Source: Paenibacillus brasilensis
GTDB taxonomy: Bacteria; Bacillota; Bacilli; Paenibacillales; Paenibacillaceae
Assembly: GCF_009363115.1 (NCBI RefSeq)
Contig: NZ_CP045298.1
Span: 5,391,501 to 5,455,500 of the forward strand
Direction: 5' to 3'
DNA: 64,000 nucleotides
The notes beneath the pieces are model-generated. The model made no database searches. It was not told the DNA's origin and saw only the letters and a list, made by a program, of their open reading frames with translations. The position numbers and the translations under genes were made by a program. Below, one piece after another: positions 42,428 to 51,639 of the stretch (its first letter is position 1; every line of letters starts with the position of its first letter).

Positions 42428-43174
42428 ATGACTCCAGATGAACTTACCCGACAGGGGCCTGCAGAGCCGAACATTCCTGTTTTATATGAGGACAATCATG
42501 TTTTGGCGGTTGTAAAGCCCGTCAATGTTCCGACACAAGAGGATGCCAGCGGAGATCCTGATCTGCTGTCGTTACTGAAGGAAGACCTTAAAATCAGACA
42601 CCATAAGCCTGGCAACGTCTTTTTGGGTCTGGTTCACAGACTGGATCGCCCTGTAGGCGGAGCCATGATCTTTGCCAAGACGTCCAAAGCTGCTTCTCGG
42701 TTGTCAGAGTCGGTTCGAGGCCGCCATTTTCGCAAAATGTATACAGCGGTCCTGAATGGTGTTCCCACAGCTCCACAAGGCCGTCTAACCCATTACCTGC
42801 TAAAGGATAGCCGCACGAACACCGTTCAGGCTGTCCGTCCCGGCACGGCTGGCGCCAAGGAAGCTATTTTGGAGTATCGCGTGCTTGGGCAAGTAGATGG
42901 ACTCAGTCTGGTGCAGATTAAACTGCATACCGGACGTTCGCACCAGATACGTGTGCAGATGCAGGCAATCGGCTGTCCTCTCTACGGGGATCAAAAATAT
43001 GGCGGCAGTCTGAGCCGCCCCGGTCAACAGCTTGCTCTCTGGTCCTTGCTTGCCGGTGCACCGCATCCAGTCAGCAAAGAGGATATGAGCTTTCACTCAT
43101 TACCTCCCGCCCAATTTCCGTGGAGCGAGTGGCCCGTTTCGCTTTATGAAAGCATGATTATGGCTGGAAACTGA
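42428..43174 (+). CDS. RluA-family RNA pseudouridine synthase
   Basis: A 248-residue enzyme isomerising uridine to pseudouridine. It shows VLYEDNHVLAVVKPVNVPTQ, the catalytic region GLVHRLDRPVGGAMIFAKTSKAA with the Asp of HRLD, HYLLKDSRTNTV, and the C-terminal motif LHTGRSHQIRVQMQAIGCPLYGDQKYGG. There is no S4 domain, so it is the short RluA/TruC-like form. The ATG at 42428 gives MTPDELTRQ; GGGAGG is 14 nt upstream, inside the preceding methyltransferase gene, suggesting coupling. The target RNA is unknown. Confidence 0.9.
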   Translation: MTPDELTRQGPAEPNIPVLYEDNHVLAVVKPVNVPTQEDASGDPDLLSLLKEDLKIRHHKPGNVFLGLVHRLDRPVGGAMIFAKTSKAASRLSESVRGRHFRKMYTAVLNGVPTAPQGRLTHYLLKDSRTNTVQAVRPGTAGAKEAILEYRVLGQVDGLSLVQIKLHTGRSHQIRVQMQAIGCPLYGDQKYGGSLSRPGQQLALWSLLAGAPHPVSKEDMSFHSLPPAQFPWSEWPVSLYESMIMAGN

Positions 43175-43223
43175 GCAGGCAAGTCCTGTCCCATATAATT
43201 TTCAATAGTGTCAAACAATACGC

Positions 43224-43274
43224 AAAAGAACCCGCAATGCATGTATCAAACAATCATGCATTGCGGGTTCTTTT
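43224..43274. terminator. Bidirectional Rho-independent terminator
   Basis: AAAAGAACCCGCAATGCATG (43224-43243) pairs perfectly with 43255-43274, around an 11-nt loop, giving A and T tracts on both sides. It ends both the rRNA-modification pair (plus) and the decayed efflux gene (minus). Confidence 0.93.
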
Positions 43275-43303
43275 GTGCAGAAAAATTTATATATCCCGCA
43301 GCC

Positions 43304-44717
43304 TTATGATGAGGAAGCCACGGTTTGCCCCTGCTTGCTGTTCACCGGCTGCTGGTGTGGTTGAGCGTCCTGAGCATTCGTGTTTTTGATGAAAAACGCT
43401 AAAATCAGAGCGGCCACACTCAGCAAAGTTGCAATGATAAAGGCCGAGTTAATACCATAAATCGTAGCCTGGTTGCCTACGGCCAGCATCTCCGCTTTGT
43501 TTGTAACCTTGATTCCCTCGGATGCAACAAGCGTTGTCAGACGGCTGCTGCTTAAGGCCGACATCACTGTCACCAGAATTGCCGTCCCTATGGAGCCGGA
43601 AATCATACGCAGCGTGTTACTCATCGCCGTACCATGCGCATTTAATCGTTGCGGAAGCTGATTCAACCCGGCTGTTTGGATTGGCATCATCAGCAATGAC
43701 ATCCCCAACATCCGTACCGTGTAATTAATTAACAACGTCATATAGGCGGTTGATTCGGTCAACCTTGTAAATTCCCAAGTCGTCACAACCATAATCAACA
43801 AGCCGATTACAGACAACCAGCGCGCTCCGATTCGGTCAAAAATGGCTCCCGTAACCGGAGACATAATCCCCATCAGAATCGCTCCTGGTAACATAAGCTT
43901 ACCGGATTGGAGCGGCGAAAAACCGCGAATATTTTGCAAATAAATCGGCAGCAATATCATACCGGCGTACAATAAACAGAATAAGCGCAATCGTCCCGAC
44001 GATAAGCGTAGACAAAACCGTGATACTTCCCCAGCCTGATGTTCCCGCATCACTAAAGCCATATAACAATCCGCCGAACCCGAGTGTGGATAAGATGATG
44101 CTCGGAATATCCAGCTTGGGTTTAGACTGCTCCGTTACATTTTTCAGAAAAATGGCTCCAATTATAACTGAAATGATTGAAATCGGCAGAATGATCCAGA
44201 ACAATACTCGCCAATCATGATTTTGAACAATATAACCTGAAAGGGTTGGTCCAATGGCTGGAGCAAAGCCCATTGCAATCCCGAGTGTGCCCATCGCCCG
44301 TCCACGACGTTCTATCGGAGAAATGTTCAAGATAACGACCATCATTAAAGGCATCATAATGCCTGCACCCGCGGCCTGAATGAGCCGTCCGATCAGCAGG
44401 ATGCTAAAGCTCGGTGCTATAGCACATAACAATGTACCCAATGAAAAAATAATCATCGCGCTGATAAACAATTTACGAGTGGAGAAACGGGCAATCAAAA
44501 ATGCGGTTACCGGGATCAATACTCCGTTTACGAGCATAAAACCCGTGCTAAGCCACTGAGCCACATTAGCATCTATATTCAGATCGTTCATCATTTTTGG
44601 TAGAGCCACACTAATTAATGTCTGGTTTAAAATGGCAACAAACGCGCCAATCAACAGAGCGGCCACAATCGGTGCCCTGCGTACGTTACCCGATAGAGTA
44701 TTTTGAGAACTACTCAA
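43304..44717 (-). pseudogene. DHA2-family MFS efflux transporter, frameshifted with an internal deletion
   Basis: Two overlapping frames hold one interrupted transporter. The first (44717 to about 43985, TTG start with GAAGGGAA upstream) encodes helices 1-8, from APIVAALLIGAFVAILNQTLIS through GYIVQNHDWRVLFWI to ALILFIVRR. The second (about 43980 to 43304) resumes at AGMILLPIYLQNIRGFSPLQSGK and runs to the end. Compared by eye with the intact paralogue at 35751-37268, about 35 residues (one transmembrane helix and flanks) are missing at the junction, and the frame shifts. The remaining sequence is well conserved, so the damage is recent or an assembly error. Confidence 0.82.
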
Positions 44718-45064
44718 GTTGATTCATTCCCTTCGATGTCAGTTTCATAATCATTTGCTTGTGGACATCCAAAACCATGTCCAGTTGCTCCTTTGGAATG
44801 TCCAAAATAGGTAGGATGCGTTCCATCCACATCGCATCCACTTTTTGCATAATATCTTTTCCCGCAGGCGTCAGGGACAGCACCAATGATCTGCGATCAT
44901 GCTCATCTCGTGCACGAACGACATACCCGGCCTTAATGCTGAATGGCTGTCAGATCCAAATGCCGTTCTTCATTCCAGAAAGCATAAAATATCGTTTTGT
45001 TAACCTCCCTTACCGATTGGATAATCCGGTACACCTCAAATCTCTCTTCCTCTCTTCCATCCAT
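44710..45064 (-). pseudogene. MarR-family regulator, internal deletion and frameshift
   Basis: The N-terminal part (from an ATG at 45064 with AAGGA 8 nt upstream) reads ERFEVYRIIQSV, NKTIFYAFWNEERHLDLTAIQ and then stops. In another frame at about 44936 it resumes IKAGYVVRARDEHDRRSLVLS, the MarR wing, and runs KDIMQKVDAMWMERILPIL to a TAG at 44710. About 36 residues covering the recognition helix are absent relative to MarR proteins such as the one at 45332. The final codons overlap the TTG start of the DHA2 pseudogene, showing the two formed a marR-mfs operon. No functional repressor can be made. Confidence 0.78.
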
Positions 45065-45216
45065 TTGAACCATCCTTCTTCCTACTGCTACTTCACGTTT
45101 CATATATATAATCGTGCAACTATTCGTATACAAAATGTTATTTATTTATAACTATTATTTTATCATCTCTTTTTTGAATGTCAACATTCACCCAAACAAC
45201 ACCTATGCTTCAGCAC

Positions 45217-45261
45217 AAAAAAGCGCGGTATGAATACCACGATAGGTATTTATATCCGCGC
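45217..45261 (-). terminator. Rho-independent terminator after the intact marR gene
   Basis: On the minus strand GCGCGG and CCGCGC close a stem that also pairs AATACC with GGTATT, followed by TTTTTT. It lies about 70 bp after the marR stop. The 45065-45216 stretch is AT-rich promoter-like sequence for the damaged marR gene. Confidence 0.85.
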
Positions 45262-45331
45262 ATTCCTATTCACCTTAAAGAGATAACCAACAGCGTACAG
45301 CTAACTACTTTTCATGTATTCACAATTCTCG

Positions 45332-45802
45332 TTACTCTGCTCGCTCTATTTGTTCCCTTTCTGTCGCTGTTTCACTTGTCGATACCGAAGTTTTCGTCTT
45401 TGTTGTGATTTTACCCAACAAATAGACCAGCAAATTTTGATTATGCTGAGAAATCCGATTTAGTGCGGAGCCCAAAAAATCATCCCGGATTTGCAAACCG
45501 CGTTCCGCCTCTTCTCTACCTTGATCTGATATGACAATCCATACAACTCGGCGGTCCTTTACGTCTCTGAAACGGGTGACCAGTCGATTCCGCTCCATCC
45601 GATCCAGCAGCATCGTAACCGCCGCAGGAGTGGTGGCGAGATACGGGATCAATTGAGACGGCTTCATGCGGCCGTATTCGTTTAGAACCTCCAGCACCGT
45701 AAGTTGAGCCTCAGTTAGTGATGGAGCCAACTGCTGCTCCATATGAACCTTGTAATCCTTAGCCATTCTGGACCAGATTTTCGCAAATTCGGTCGTTTGC
45801 AT
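45332..45802 (-). CDS. MarR-family transcriptional regulator
   Basis: A 156-residue winged-helix regulator. The core is LTEAQLTVLEVLNEYGRMKPSQ, the recognition helix lies in TTPAAVTMLLDRMERNRLV, and the wing is FRDVKDRRVVWIVISDQG. The C-terminal 25 residues are a Thr/Ser/Glu-rich extension. It is upstream of, and on the same strand as, the decayed marR-mfs locus but separated from it by a terminator, so it is an independent unit. The target and ligand are unknown; the AT-rich repeats upstream of the efflux operon at 37982 are one candidate target. Confidence 0.9.
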   Translation of the reverse strand: MQTTEFAKIWSRMAKDYKVHMEQQLAPSLTEAQLTVLEVLNEYGRMKPSQLIPYLATTPAAVTMLLDRMERNRLVTRFRDVKDRRVVWIVISDQGREEAERGLQIRDDFLGSALNRISQHNQNLLVYLLGKITTKTKTSVSTSETATEREQIERAE

Positions 45803-46000
45803 TTTGCCTCACTCCTTTGAATAACAGGATCGGTAAAAAAACAAAGTTACCGCATCGGCCACCGTTCGGGTTGTATTTCATCACATTAAATTTTCGCCAT
45901 TTCCCCCTGGTTTCCTGCTGTTTTTGGGGCATTCATTGAAAAGGGGAAGGAAGTCTCACTCCGGTTTTGGAGGCTTTTCAAGGTTCGACAGCATGACGGC

Positions 46001-46041
46001 AAAAAGGTCCTCATTCGTGCCGGATTGGCACGTGAGGACCT
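46001..46041 (-). terminator. Rho-independent terminator after parC
   Basis: On the minus strand AGGTCCTCACGTGCC pairs with GGCACGAATGAGGACCT (one mismatch and a short loop), followed by TTTTTG. The 45803-46000 gap also holds the marR leader; nothing else was recognised. Confidence 0.92.
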
Positions 46042-46077
46042 CTGTTTTTCGAGCTAATAAGCGCTTGACTTTTACCA

Positions 46078-48540
46078 TTATTCTACTGACTGTGAAGTCT
46101 GCGGCTCACGATGCGGCAGCACGTTCACAATTTCGTCTTTCTTTTCCACAGGAGCCAGCAGTTTCCCTGTATCCTTGCGGTCAGCCAGCGGAGCTTTTTC
46201 AGAAAGGAACGATAGCATTTGCCCTTCGGCAGTGATGACCTGTAACTGAATAGCTTCACGGCAATAGAAGGCAGCCACGATGCGAGTTCCGTTCGAACGT
46301 ACCCGCTTGCCTTCTTTGAATTCGAAGGTGGCGATACCTTTACCGCCTCTTCCCTGAGAAGGGTAATCCAGCAGGAGCGTACGCTTGCCGTAACCGGACT
46401 CGGTTAGCACCAGCACTTCTCCTTCATCCTCTTCCACCCACAGCGCTGCGACAATTTCATCGCCTTCCGCCAGTTGTATACCTTTGACACCCGCCGAGAC
46501 GCGGCCCATGGCATTAACCTCTTGCTCCTTGAAGCGTATGCTCATTCCCGCACGGGTGATCAGCATAATATCTTTGGTACTATCGCTCAGCGTGACTGAT
46601 AATATCTCATCATCTCCTGCTACCTTGCAGGCTGCTACGGCACTCGAACGTTTTGTAGCATATTCTTCCAATTCTGTCCGCTTGACTTGCCCTTTCTTTG
46701 TGACAAACACCAGACTTTGACCGATTTCCTCGATGTTTTTGATCGGGATAACGCTCACGATACGATCTTCCCTGGATAGCGAAATGACATTGACAATCGG
46801 AGTGCCAGGCTCTTTCCACTTATACTCCGGCACCTGATGAACAGGCAGCAAAAAGTATTGTCCACGCTGGGTAAAGACGAGCAGCACATCCAGTGTATTC
46901 ACATCAAGGAATTGGGTAATGCAGTCCCCTTCTTTAACACCGGCACTTGAACGATCCCCGCCGGAACGAGTGAACGACAGCATACTTGTACGTTTCACAT
47001 AGCCATCTTTTGAGAGGGTTAGCAGCACGTCCTCTGCTGCAACCATGACCTCCAGATTTACCTTAATCTCTTCTACCTCACCCTGTATCTCCGAACGACG
47101 GTCAATGCCGTACTTTTCGCGAATTTCCAGCAGTTCCTTGCGGATCAGACTGACCAGCTTGCGGTCACTTTCCAGAATGGAACGATATTGGGTGATCTTT
47201 TTCTGAATATCAGCCAGCTCTTTTTCGAGGGTGGTAATTTCCAGATTCGTAAGACGGTACAATTGCAGAGTCAAGATAGAATCCGCCTGACGTTCACTAA
47301 AGCCAAACATCCATTGCAAATTATTTTGCGCGTCTTGACGATTTTTAGAAGCTTTAATAGCCGCAATGACCTCATCCAGAATGTTCAGCGCCTTGACCAA
47401 ACCTTCCAATACATGGGCGCGGTCCTCCGCCTTCTCCAGTTCAAACTGGATGCGGTTTGTAACAACTTCGCGTTGATGATTGATATAGGCTTCCAAAATG
47501 GACTTTAATCCAAGCTGGTGCGGTGCCTTGTTCACAATAGCAACCATATTGAAGTTATAAGCCACCTGGAGATCGGTTTTTTTCAGCAGATATGCCAAAA
47601 TTCCTTCCGCATCAGCTTCCTTCTTCAGCTCCACAACAATGCGCAAGCCATTTCGTCCACTCTCGTCACGAACCTCGGCAATTCCTTCTACCTTTTTCTC
47701 CAGACGGATATTTTCCATTGCGGTTACGAGTCTGGACTTAACAATCTGGTAAGGAATCTCTGTAATGACCAGCTGCTGCTTACCTCCACGCAAAGACTGA
47801 ATTTCCGTCTTGGAACGAACATAAATACGTCCTTTGCCTGTCCTGTAAGCTTCCTTGATGCCTTCGCCACCCATAATGAGTCCGCCAGTCGGGAAATCCG
47901 GACCTTTAATAAAGGTCATAATCTCTTCCAGTTCAATCTCCGGTTTTTCCATCACTGCGATGGTGGCGTCAATCACCTCGCGCAAACTATGCGTTGGAAT
48001 TTCAGTCGCAAATCCCGCGGAAATTCCGCTCGAGCCATTCACCAACAGATTTGGATAACGGGACGGCAGTACAACGGGTTCCTTTGCCGAGTTATCAAAA
48101 TTATCCTTGAACAAAACCGTACGTTTTTCAATATCACGCAGCATTTCCATTGCGATCGGGGACAAGCGTGCCTCCGTGTATCGCATAGCTGCCGCCGGAT
48201 CGTCGTCCTGGGAGCCCCAGTTGCCGTGACCGTCCACCAGTACGTGGCTCATTTTCCAAGGCTGCGCCATACGTACCATTCCATCGTAAATAGATGAATC
48301 ACCGTGAGGATGGTAATTACCCATAACGTCCCCAACGGTTTTGGCGGATTTACGATATGCTTTATCCGGCGTATTACCCGAATCGTACATCGCATAAAGA
48401 ATCCGACGTTGTACGGGTTTTAAACCGTCTCGTACGTCCGGTATCGCCCGGTCCTGAATAATATATTTGGAATATCGGCCAAAGCGGTCACCGACCACTT
48501 CCTCCAGAAAAGCTGGCAAAAATTGCTCCGATAAGCTCAT
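46078..48540 (-). CDS. parC: DNA topoisomerase IV subunit A
   Basis: An 820-residue type IIA topoisomerase subunit that decatenates daughter chromosomes. The quinolone-resistance region is GNYHPHGDSSIYDGMVRMAQ, with Ser and Asp at the positions altered in resistant strains. The catalytic tyrosine is in AAMRYTEARLSPIAME near residue 120. The C-terminal domain contains beta-pinwheel blades (AGMSIRFKEQEVNAMGRVSAGVKGI) without the GyrA box. Start ATG with GAGGTG upstream, 22 bp after parE in one operon. Residues look like wild type. Confidence 0.95.
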   Translation of the reverse strand: MSLSEQFLPAFLEEVVGDRFGRYSKYIIQDRAIPDVRDGLKPVQRRILYAMYDSGNTPDKAYRKSAKTVGDVMGNYHPHGDSSIYDGMVRMAQPWKMSHVLVDGHGNWGSQDDDPAAAMRYTEARLSPIAMEMLRDIEKRTVLFKDNFDNSAKEPVVLPSRYPNLLVNGSSGISAGFATEIPTHSLREVIDATIAVMEKPEIELEEIMTFIKGPDFPTGGLIMGGEGIKEAYRTGKGRIYVRSKTEIQSLRGGKQQLVITEIPYQIVKSRLVTAMENIRLEKKVEGIAEVRDESGRNGLRIVVELKKEADAEGILAYLLKKTDLQVAYNFNMVAIVNKAPHQLGLKSILEAYINHQREVVTNRIQFELEKAEDRAHVLEGLVKALNILDEVIAAIKASKNRQDAQNNLQWMFGFSERQADSILTLQLYRLTNLEITTLEKELADIQKKITQYRSILESDRKLVSLIRKELLEIREKYGIDRRSEIQGEVEEIKVNLEVMVAAEDVLLTLSKDGYVKRTSMLSFTRSGGDRSSAGVKEGDCITQFLDVNTLDVLLVFTQRGQYFLLPVHQVPEYKWKEPGTPIVNVISLSREDRIVSVIPIKNIEEIGQSLVFVTKKGQVKRTELEEYATKRSSAVAACKVAGDDEILSVTLSDSTKDIMLITRAGMSIRFKEQEVNAMGRVSAGVKGIQLAEGDEIVAALWVEEDEGEVLVLTESGYGKRTLLLDYPSQGRGGKGIATFEFKEGKRVRSNGTRIVAAFYCREAIQLQVITAEGQMLSFLSEKAPLADRKDTGKLLAPVEKKDEIVNVLPHREPQTSQSVE

Positions 48541-48562
48541 GTCTACACCTCATTTAATAGCA

Positions 48563-50542
48563 CTACTCTACGTATTCCGTGAAATCCACGTTTTCCACAA
48601 TCCAGCGTTTACGTGGATCTACCTTGTCGCCCATCAATGTGGATACACGGCGTTCAGCCTTGGCAGCATCCTCAATCTGAACGCGCAACAGGGTGCGTGA
48701 CTCGGGATTCATTGTCGTTTCCCATAACTGATCAGGGTTCATCTCTCCGAGTCCTTTATAGCGTTGAAGCTCAAAATTCCGTCCAAATTCTTTTAAGTAA
48801 TTTTCAAGCTGCTCATCAGTCCAGGCATAGCGTACTGTTTCGAGCTTACCCGACTTGCGCGTTATTTTATACAATGGCGGCTGAGCAATAAATATGCGTC
48901 CTGCATCAATCAGCTCTTTCATATACCGATAAAAGAACGTCAAAAGCAAAACTTGAATATGTGCACCATCCGTATCTGCATCGGTCATAATGATGATTTT
49001 GGAATAATTGCTGTCTTCGAGTGAAAACTCGGTTCCTACCCCCGCACCAATCGCTGCTGTAATAGCACGGTACTCATCATTTTTCATGATTTCTGCCAGC
49101 TTGGATTTTTCCGGATTCATCGGCTTGCCCTTTAACGGTAAAATGGCCTGAATTTTGGAATCCCGTCCCTGTTTGGCCGAGCCCCCGGCTGAGTCACCTT
49201 CCACGATAAACAATTCATTGCGTGTAAAATCCTTGGACTGCGCAGGCGACAACTTACCATTCAAATTTGAGCTTTCACTGCGCTTCTTACCCGAACGCAT
49301 TTCGTCTCGCGCCTTACGTGCAGCTTCACGCGCCCTGGAGGCCTGAATGGCCTTCTTGATCAAGGTTTGTGCTATCTGCGGATTCTCTTCCAGAAAACGC
49401 TGCATCTGCTCAGATACAATGGCATCCACTGTACTCCGTGCCGAAGCGCTGCCCAGTTGATCCTTTGTCTGACCGACAAATTCAACCTCAGCCATCTTGA
49501 CACTGATGACAGCCATCATGCCCTCACGCAGATCATTGCCCTCCAGGTTCTTGTCCTTTTCCTTCAACATCACTGTCCGGCGCGCATAGTCATTCATGAC
49601 CCGAGTGTAAGCGGTTTTGAATCCTGTCTCGTGCGTACCCCCGCCGCGTGTCGGAATAGAGTTAACAAACGAAGCAATCGTCTCTGTATAACCCGCATTA
49701 TATTGAATGGCAATTTCCACTTCAATGTCTTCTTTTTCAGCATTAAAGTGAATAACATCATGCAGTACATCCTTGCCCTCATTCAGAAAAGCGACAAACT
49801 GACTTGCTCCACCCTCATAATAGTATTCATCTGACTTCCCGCTGCGTTCATCTTTAAGCTGAATACGAAGTCCTGAGTTCAAGAAAGCAATTTCCTGAAG
49901 ACGCTCAGCCAGCGTATCGTAGTTAAAGTGAATGCCTGCCTGGAAAACGCGAATATCCGGTTTAAATGTAATTTTAGTGCCCGTCTTGTTGGTATTACCC
50001 AGCACTTCAAGGCCTGTGGTCGGTTCCCCGACATGCTCCACGCCTTTCTTGTCCTGCCAATATTCGAACCGCTGACGGTGAATCTTGCCGTCTCGGTAAA
50101 TTTCCACTTCAAGCCATTCCGAAAGAGCGTTCGTTACAGACGCACCCACACCGTGCAGACCTCCGGATTTTTTATATCCCGAACCGCCAAACTTACCCCC
50201 GGCGTGCAAAATGGTGAATACAACCTGAGGCGTGGGAATTCCCGTTTTATGCATTCCGGTCGGAATACCGCGCCCGTTGTCTGTTACCGTAACGGAACCG
50301 TCTTTATGCATTGTGATATCAATGCGAGAGCAAAACTTGGCGAGATGTTCATCCACCGCATTGTCTACAATTTCCCATACCAAATGATGCAGCCCCGAAG
50401 AGCTGGTGCTCCCAATGTACATGCCCGGCCGTTTGCGAACTGCCACAAGCCCTTCGAGCACTTGAATGTCGTCCGCGCCATATTCCAAAGCTCCGTTCTG
50501 AGTGCCGGACGCTTCCGCAGACAAGTCGATTTTGTCGACCAT
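48563..50542 (-). CDS. parE: DNA topoisomerase IV subunit B
   Basis: A 659-residue ATPase subunit. The GHKL domain has EIVDNAVDEHLAKFC, VTDNGRGIPTGMH and GGLHGVGASVTNALS in the first 130 residues. The TOPRIM domain shows FIVEGDSAGGSAKQGRD and IMTDADTDGAHIQVLLLTFFYR. The C-terminus is QRYKGLGEMNPDQLWETTMNP. ParE rather than GyrB is inferred from pairing with parC and the N-terminal DLSAEASGTQNGALEYGADD. Start ATG with GGGGGAG upstream; first gene of the parEC operon. Confidence 0.95.
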   Translation of the reverse strand: MVDKIDLSAEASGTQNGALEYGADDIQVLEGLVAVRKRPGMYIGSTSSSGLHHLVWEIVDNAVDEHLAKFCSRIDITMHKDGSVTVTDNGRGIPTGMHKTGIPTPQVVFTILHAGGKFGGSGYKKSGGLHGVGASVTNALSEWLEVEIYRDGKIHRQRFEYWQDKKGVEHVGEPTTGLEVLGNTNKTGTKITFKPDIRVFQAGIHFNYDTLAERLQEIAFLNSGLRIQLKDERSGKSDEYYYEGGASQFVAFLNEGKDVLHDVIHFNAEKEDIEVEIAIQYNAGYTETIASFVNSIPTRGGGTHETGFKTAYTRVMNDYARRTVMLKEKDKNLEGNDLREGMMAVISVKMAEVEFVGQTKDQLGSASARSTVDAIVSEQMQRFLEENPQIAQTLIKKAIQASRAREAARKARDEMRSGKKRSESSNLNGKLSPAQSKDFTRNELFIVEGDSAGGSAKQGRDSKIQAILPLKGKPMNPEKSKLAEIMKNDEYRAITAAIGAGVGTEFSLEDSNYSKIIIMTDADTDGAHIQVLLLTFFYRYMKELIDAGRIFIAQPPLYKITRKSGKLETVRYAWTDEQLENYLKEFGRNFELQRYKGLGEMNPDQLWETTMNPESRTLLRVQIEDAAKAERRVSTLMGDKVDPRKRWIVENVDFTEYVE

Positions 50543-50640
50543 TCATGCTCCCCCTTTGTCTAATCATAACCGTGTTTTGCCTTATTCTTGATGATTTTCA
50601 CCAAAAATGCAAACAGATGTTTTCTTTTACCTTGTCCATT

Positions 50641-51639
50641 TTAATTCAATATATCCCGTTTCGTAAAGACGGCGAATGAAACAATCAACGCCACAGCCCC
50701 CCAAATGCCCAGTACAGTTAAAGAAAACGGCAAGTTCATTCCCTCAATCGGAGCGGGGCTTCCAGATAAATAATCGGTTAATTCGAGGTTAACCATAAAT
50801 AAATATTTTGCGCTCTGCCAAGATGAAGCCATATTGGTTAAAATCGTGCCCGAAATGAGCGCAGCCATCATGACCACGATGCTGGCCGCCGTACTGCGTA
50901 CCAAAACAGATACCATAAAGGCCAGCGATGCCACCACGAGACTGACAAACCAGATCAAGCCGGCTTGCAGCATTAGATAATGCCATTGTGGAATCGCATG
51001 AACTGCAGACACATCCACCGTCGAGCCGACAATTTGAAAACCTGTAAATACTGGCACGTTAAAACCGCGAAAACCAAAAAACAAGCCTGATATGAGGTAA
51101 CTAATCACGAATACACTCAAAATGATGAGCGAAACGAACATGTACAGTGTCAGCAGCTTGCTCAGCAGTATTTTCCACCGCCTGACAGGACGGGTCAGCA
51201 GCATTTTTATCGTGCCTGTCGTCCGTTCTCCTGAAACCAGATCGGAGGCAATCGCCATAATCAGCAATGGAACAAACAGATTGATAGAATTATCCATAAA
51301 CTCTCTGGTAAAGGTTACACCACTCGGCTCATTTGGATTCACGTCATTTTCCAGATAGTATTGCATCTGCTGGACAAAAACCCGTCGGTAGGTCTTCCAT
51401 TCCTCGGGAACCCGGTCGCTGCCAAGCGAGTTTTGATTATCCGTAATCGCCTGACGCAGCTCCAGCCGCCAATCATTGCCGAATTTTTCACGATTATTTT
51501 CTGCCACTTTCAATTGAGCGTACGTAAAAATCGGCACTAACACAAGCAAAACAAGTAAAATGACATAAAATCTTTTTTTCTTGATAATTTTCAGTGTTTC
51601 ATTTTGTATGAGCGGTAAAATGTTACTCAAGTATCTCAC
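50641..51639 (-). CDS. ABC-2 type transporter permease
   Basis: A 332-residue permease. The first hydrophobic helix lies at about 25-43 after a basic start (KIIKKKRFYVILLVLLVLV), followed by an extracellular domain of about 100 residues. Then come five more helices with VSGERTTGTIKMLLTRPVRRW, the coupling region, near residue 140. Overlaps the ATPase gene by 17 nt. The family exports lipids, peptides or antibiotics; the large extracellular loop and no accessory gene leave the substrate open. Confidence 0.87.
   Translation of the reverse strand: MRYLSNILPLIQNETLKIIKKKRFYVILLVLLVLVPIFTYAQLKVAENNREKFGNDWRLELRQAITDNQNSLGSDRVPEEWKTYRRVFVQQMQYYLENDVNPNEPSGVTFTREFMDNSINLFVPLLIMAIASDLVSGERTTGTIKMLLTRPVRRWKILLSKLLTLYMFVSLIILSVFVISYLISGLFFGFRGFNVPVFTGFQIVGSTVDVSAVHAIPQWHYLMLQAGLIWFVSLVVASLAFMVSVLVRSTAASIVVMMAALISGTILTNMASSWQSAKYLFMVNLELTDYLSGSPAPIEGMNLPFSLTVLGIWGAVALIVSFAVFTKRDILN

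Noticed and set aside
43304..44062. A complete 252-residue transporter starting in the second frame
   Set aside because: Its first 33 residues do not look like an MFS N-terminus; the rest is the C-terminal half of the interrupted DHA2 transporter.
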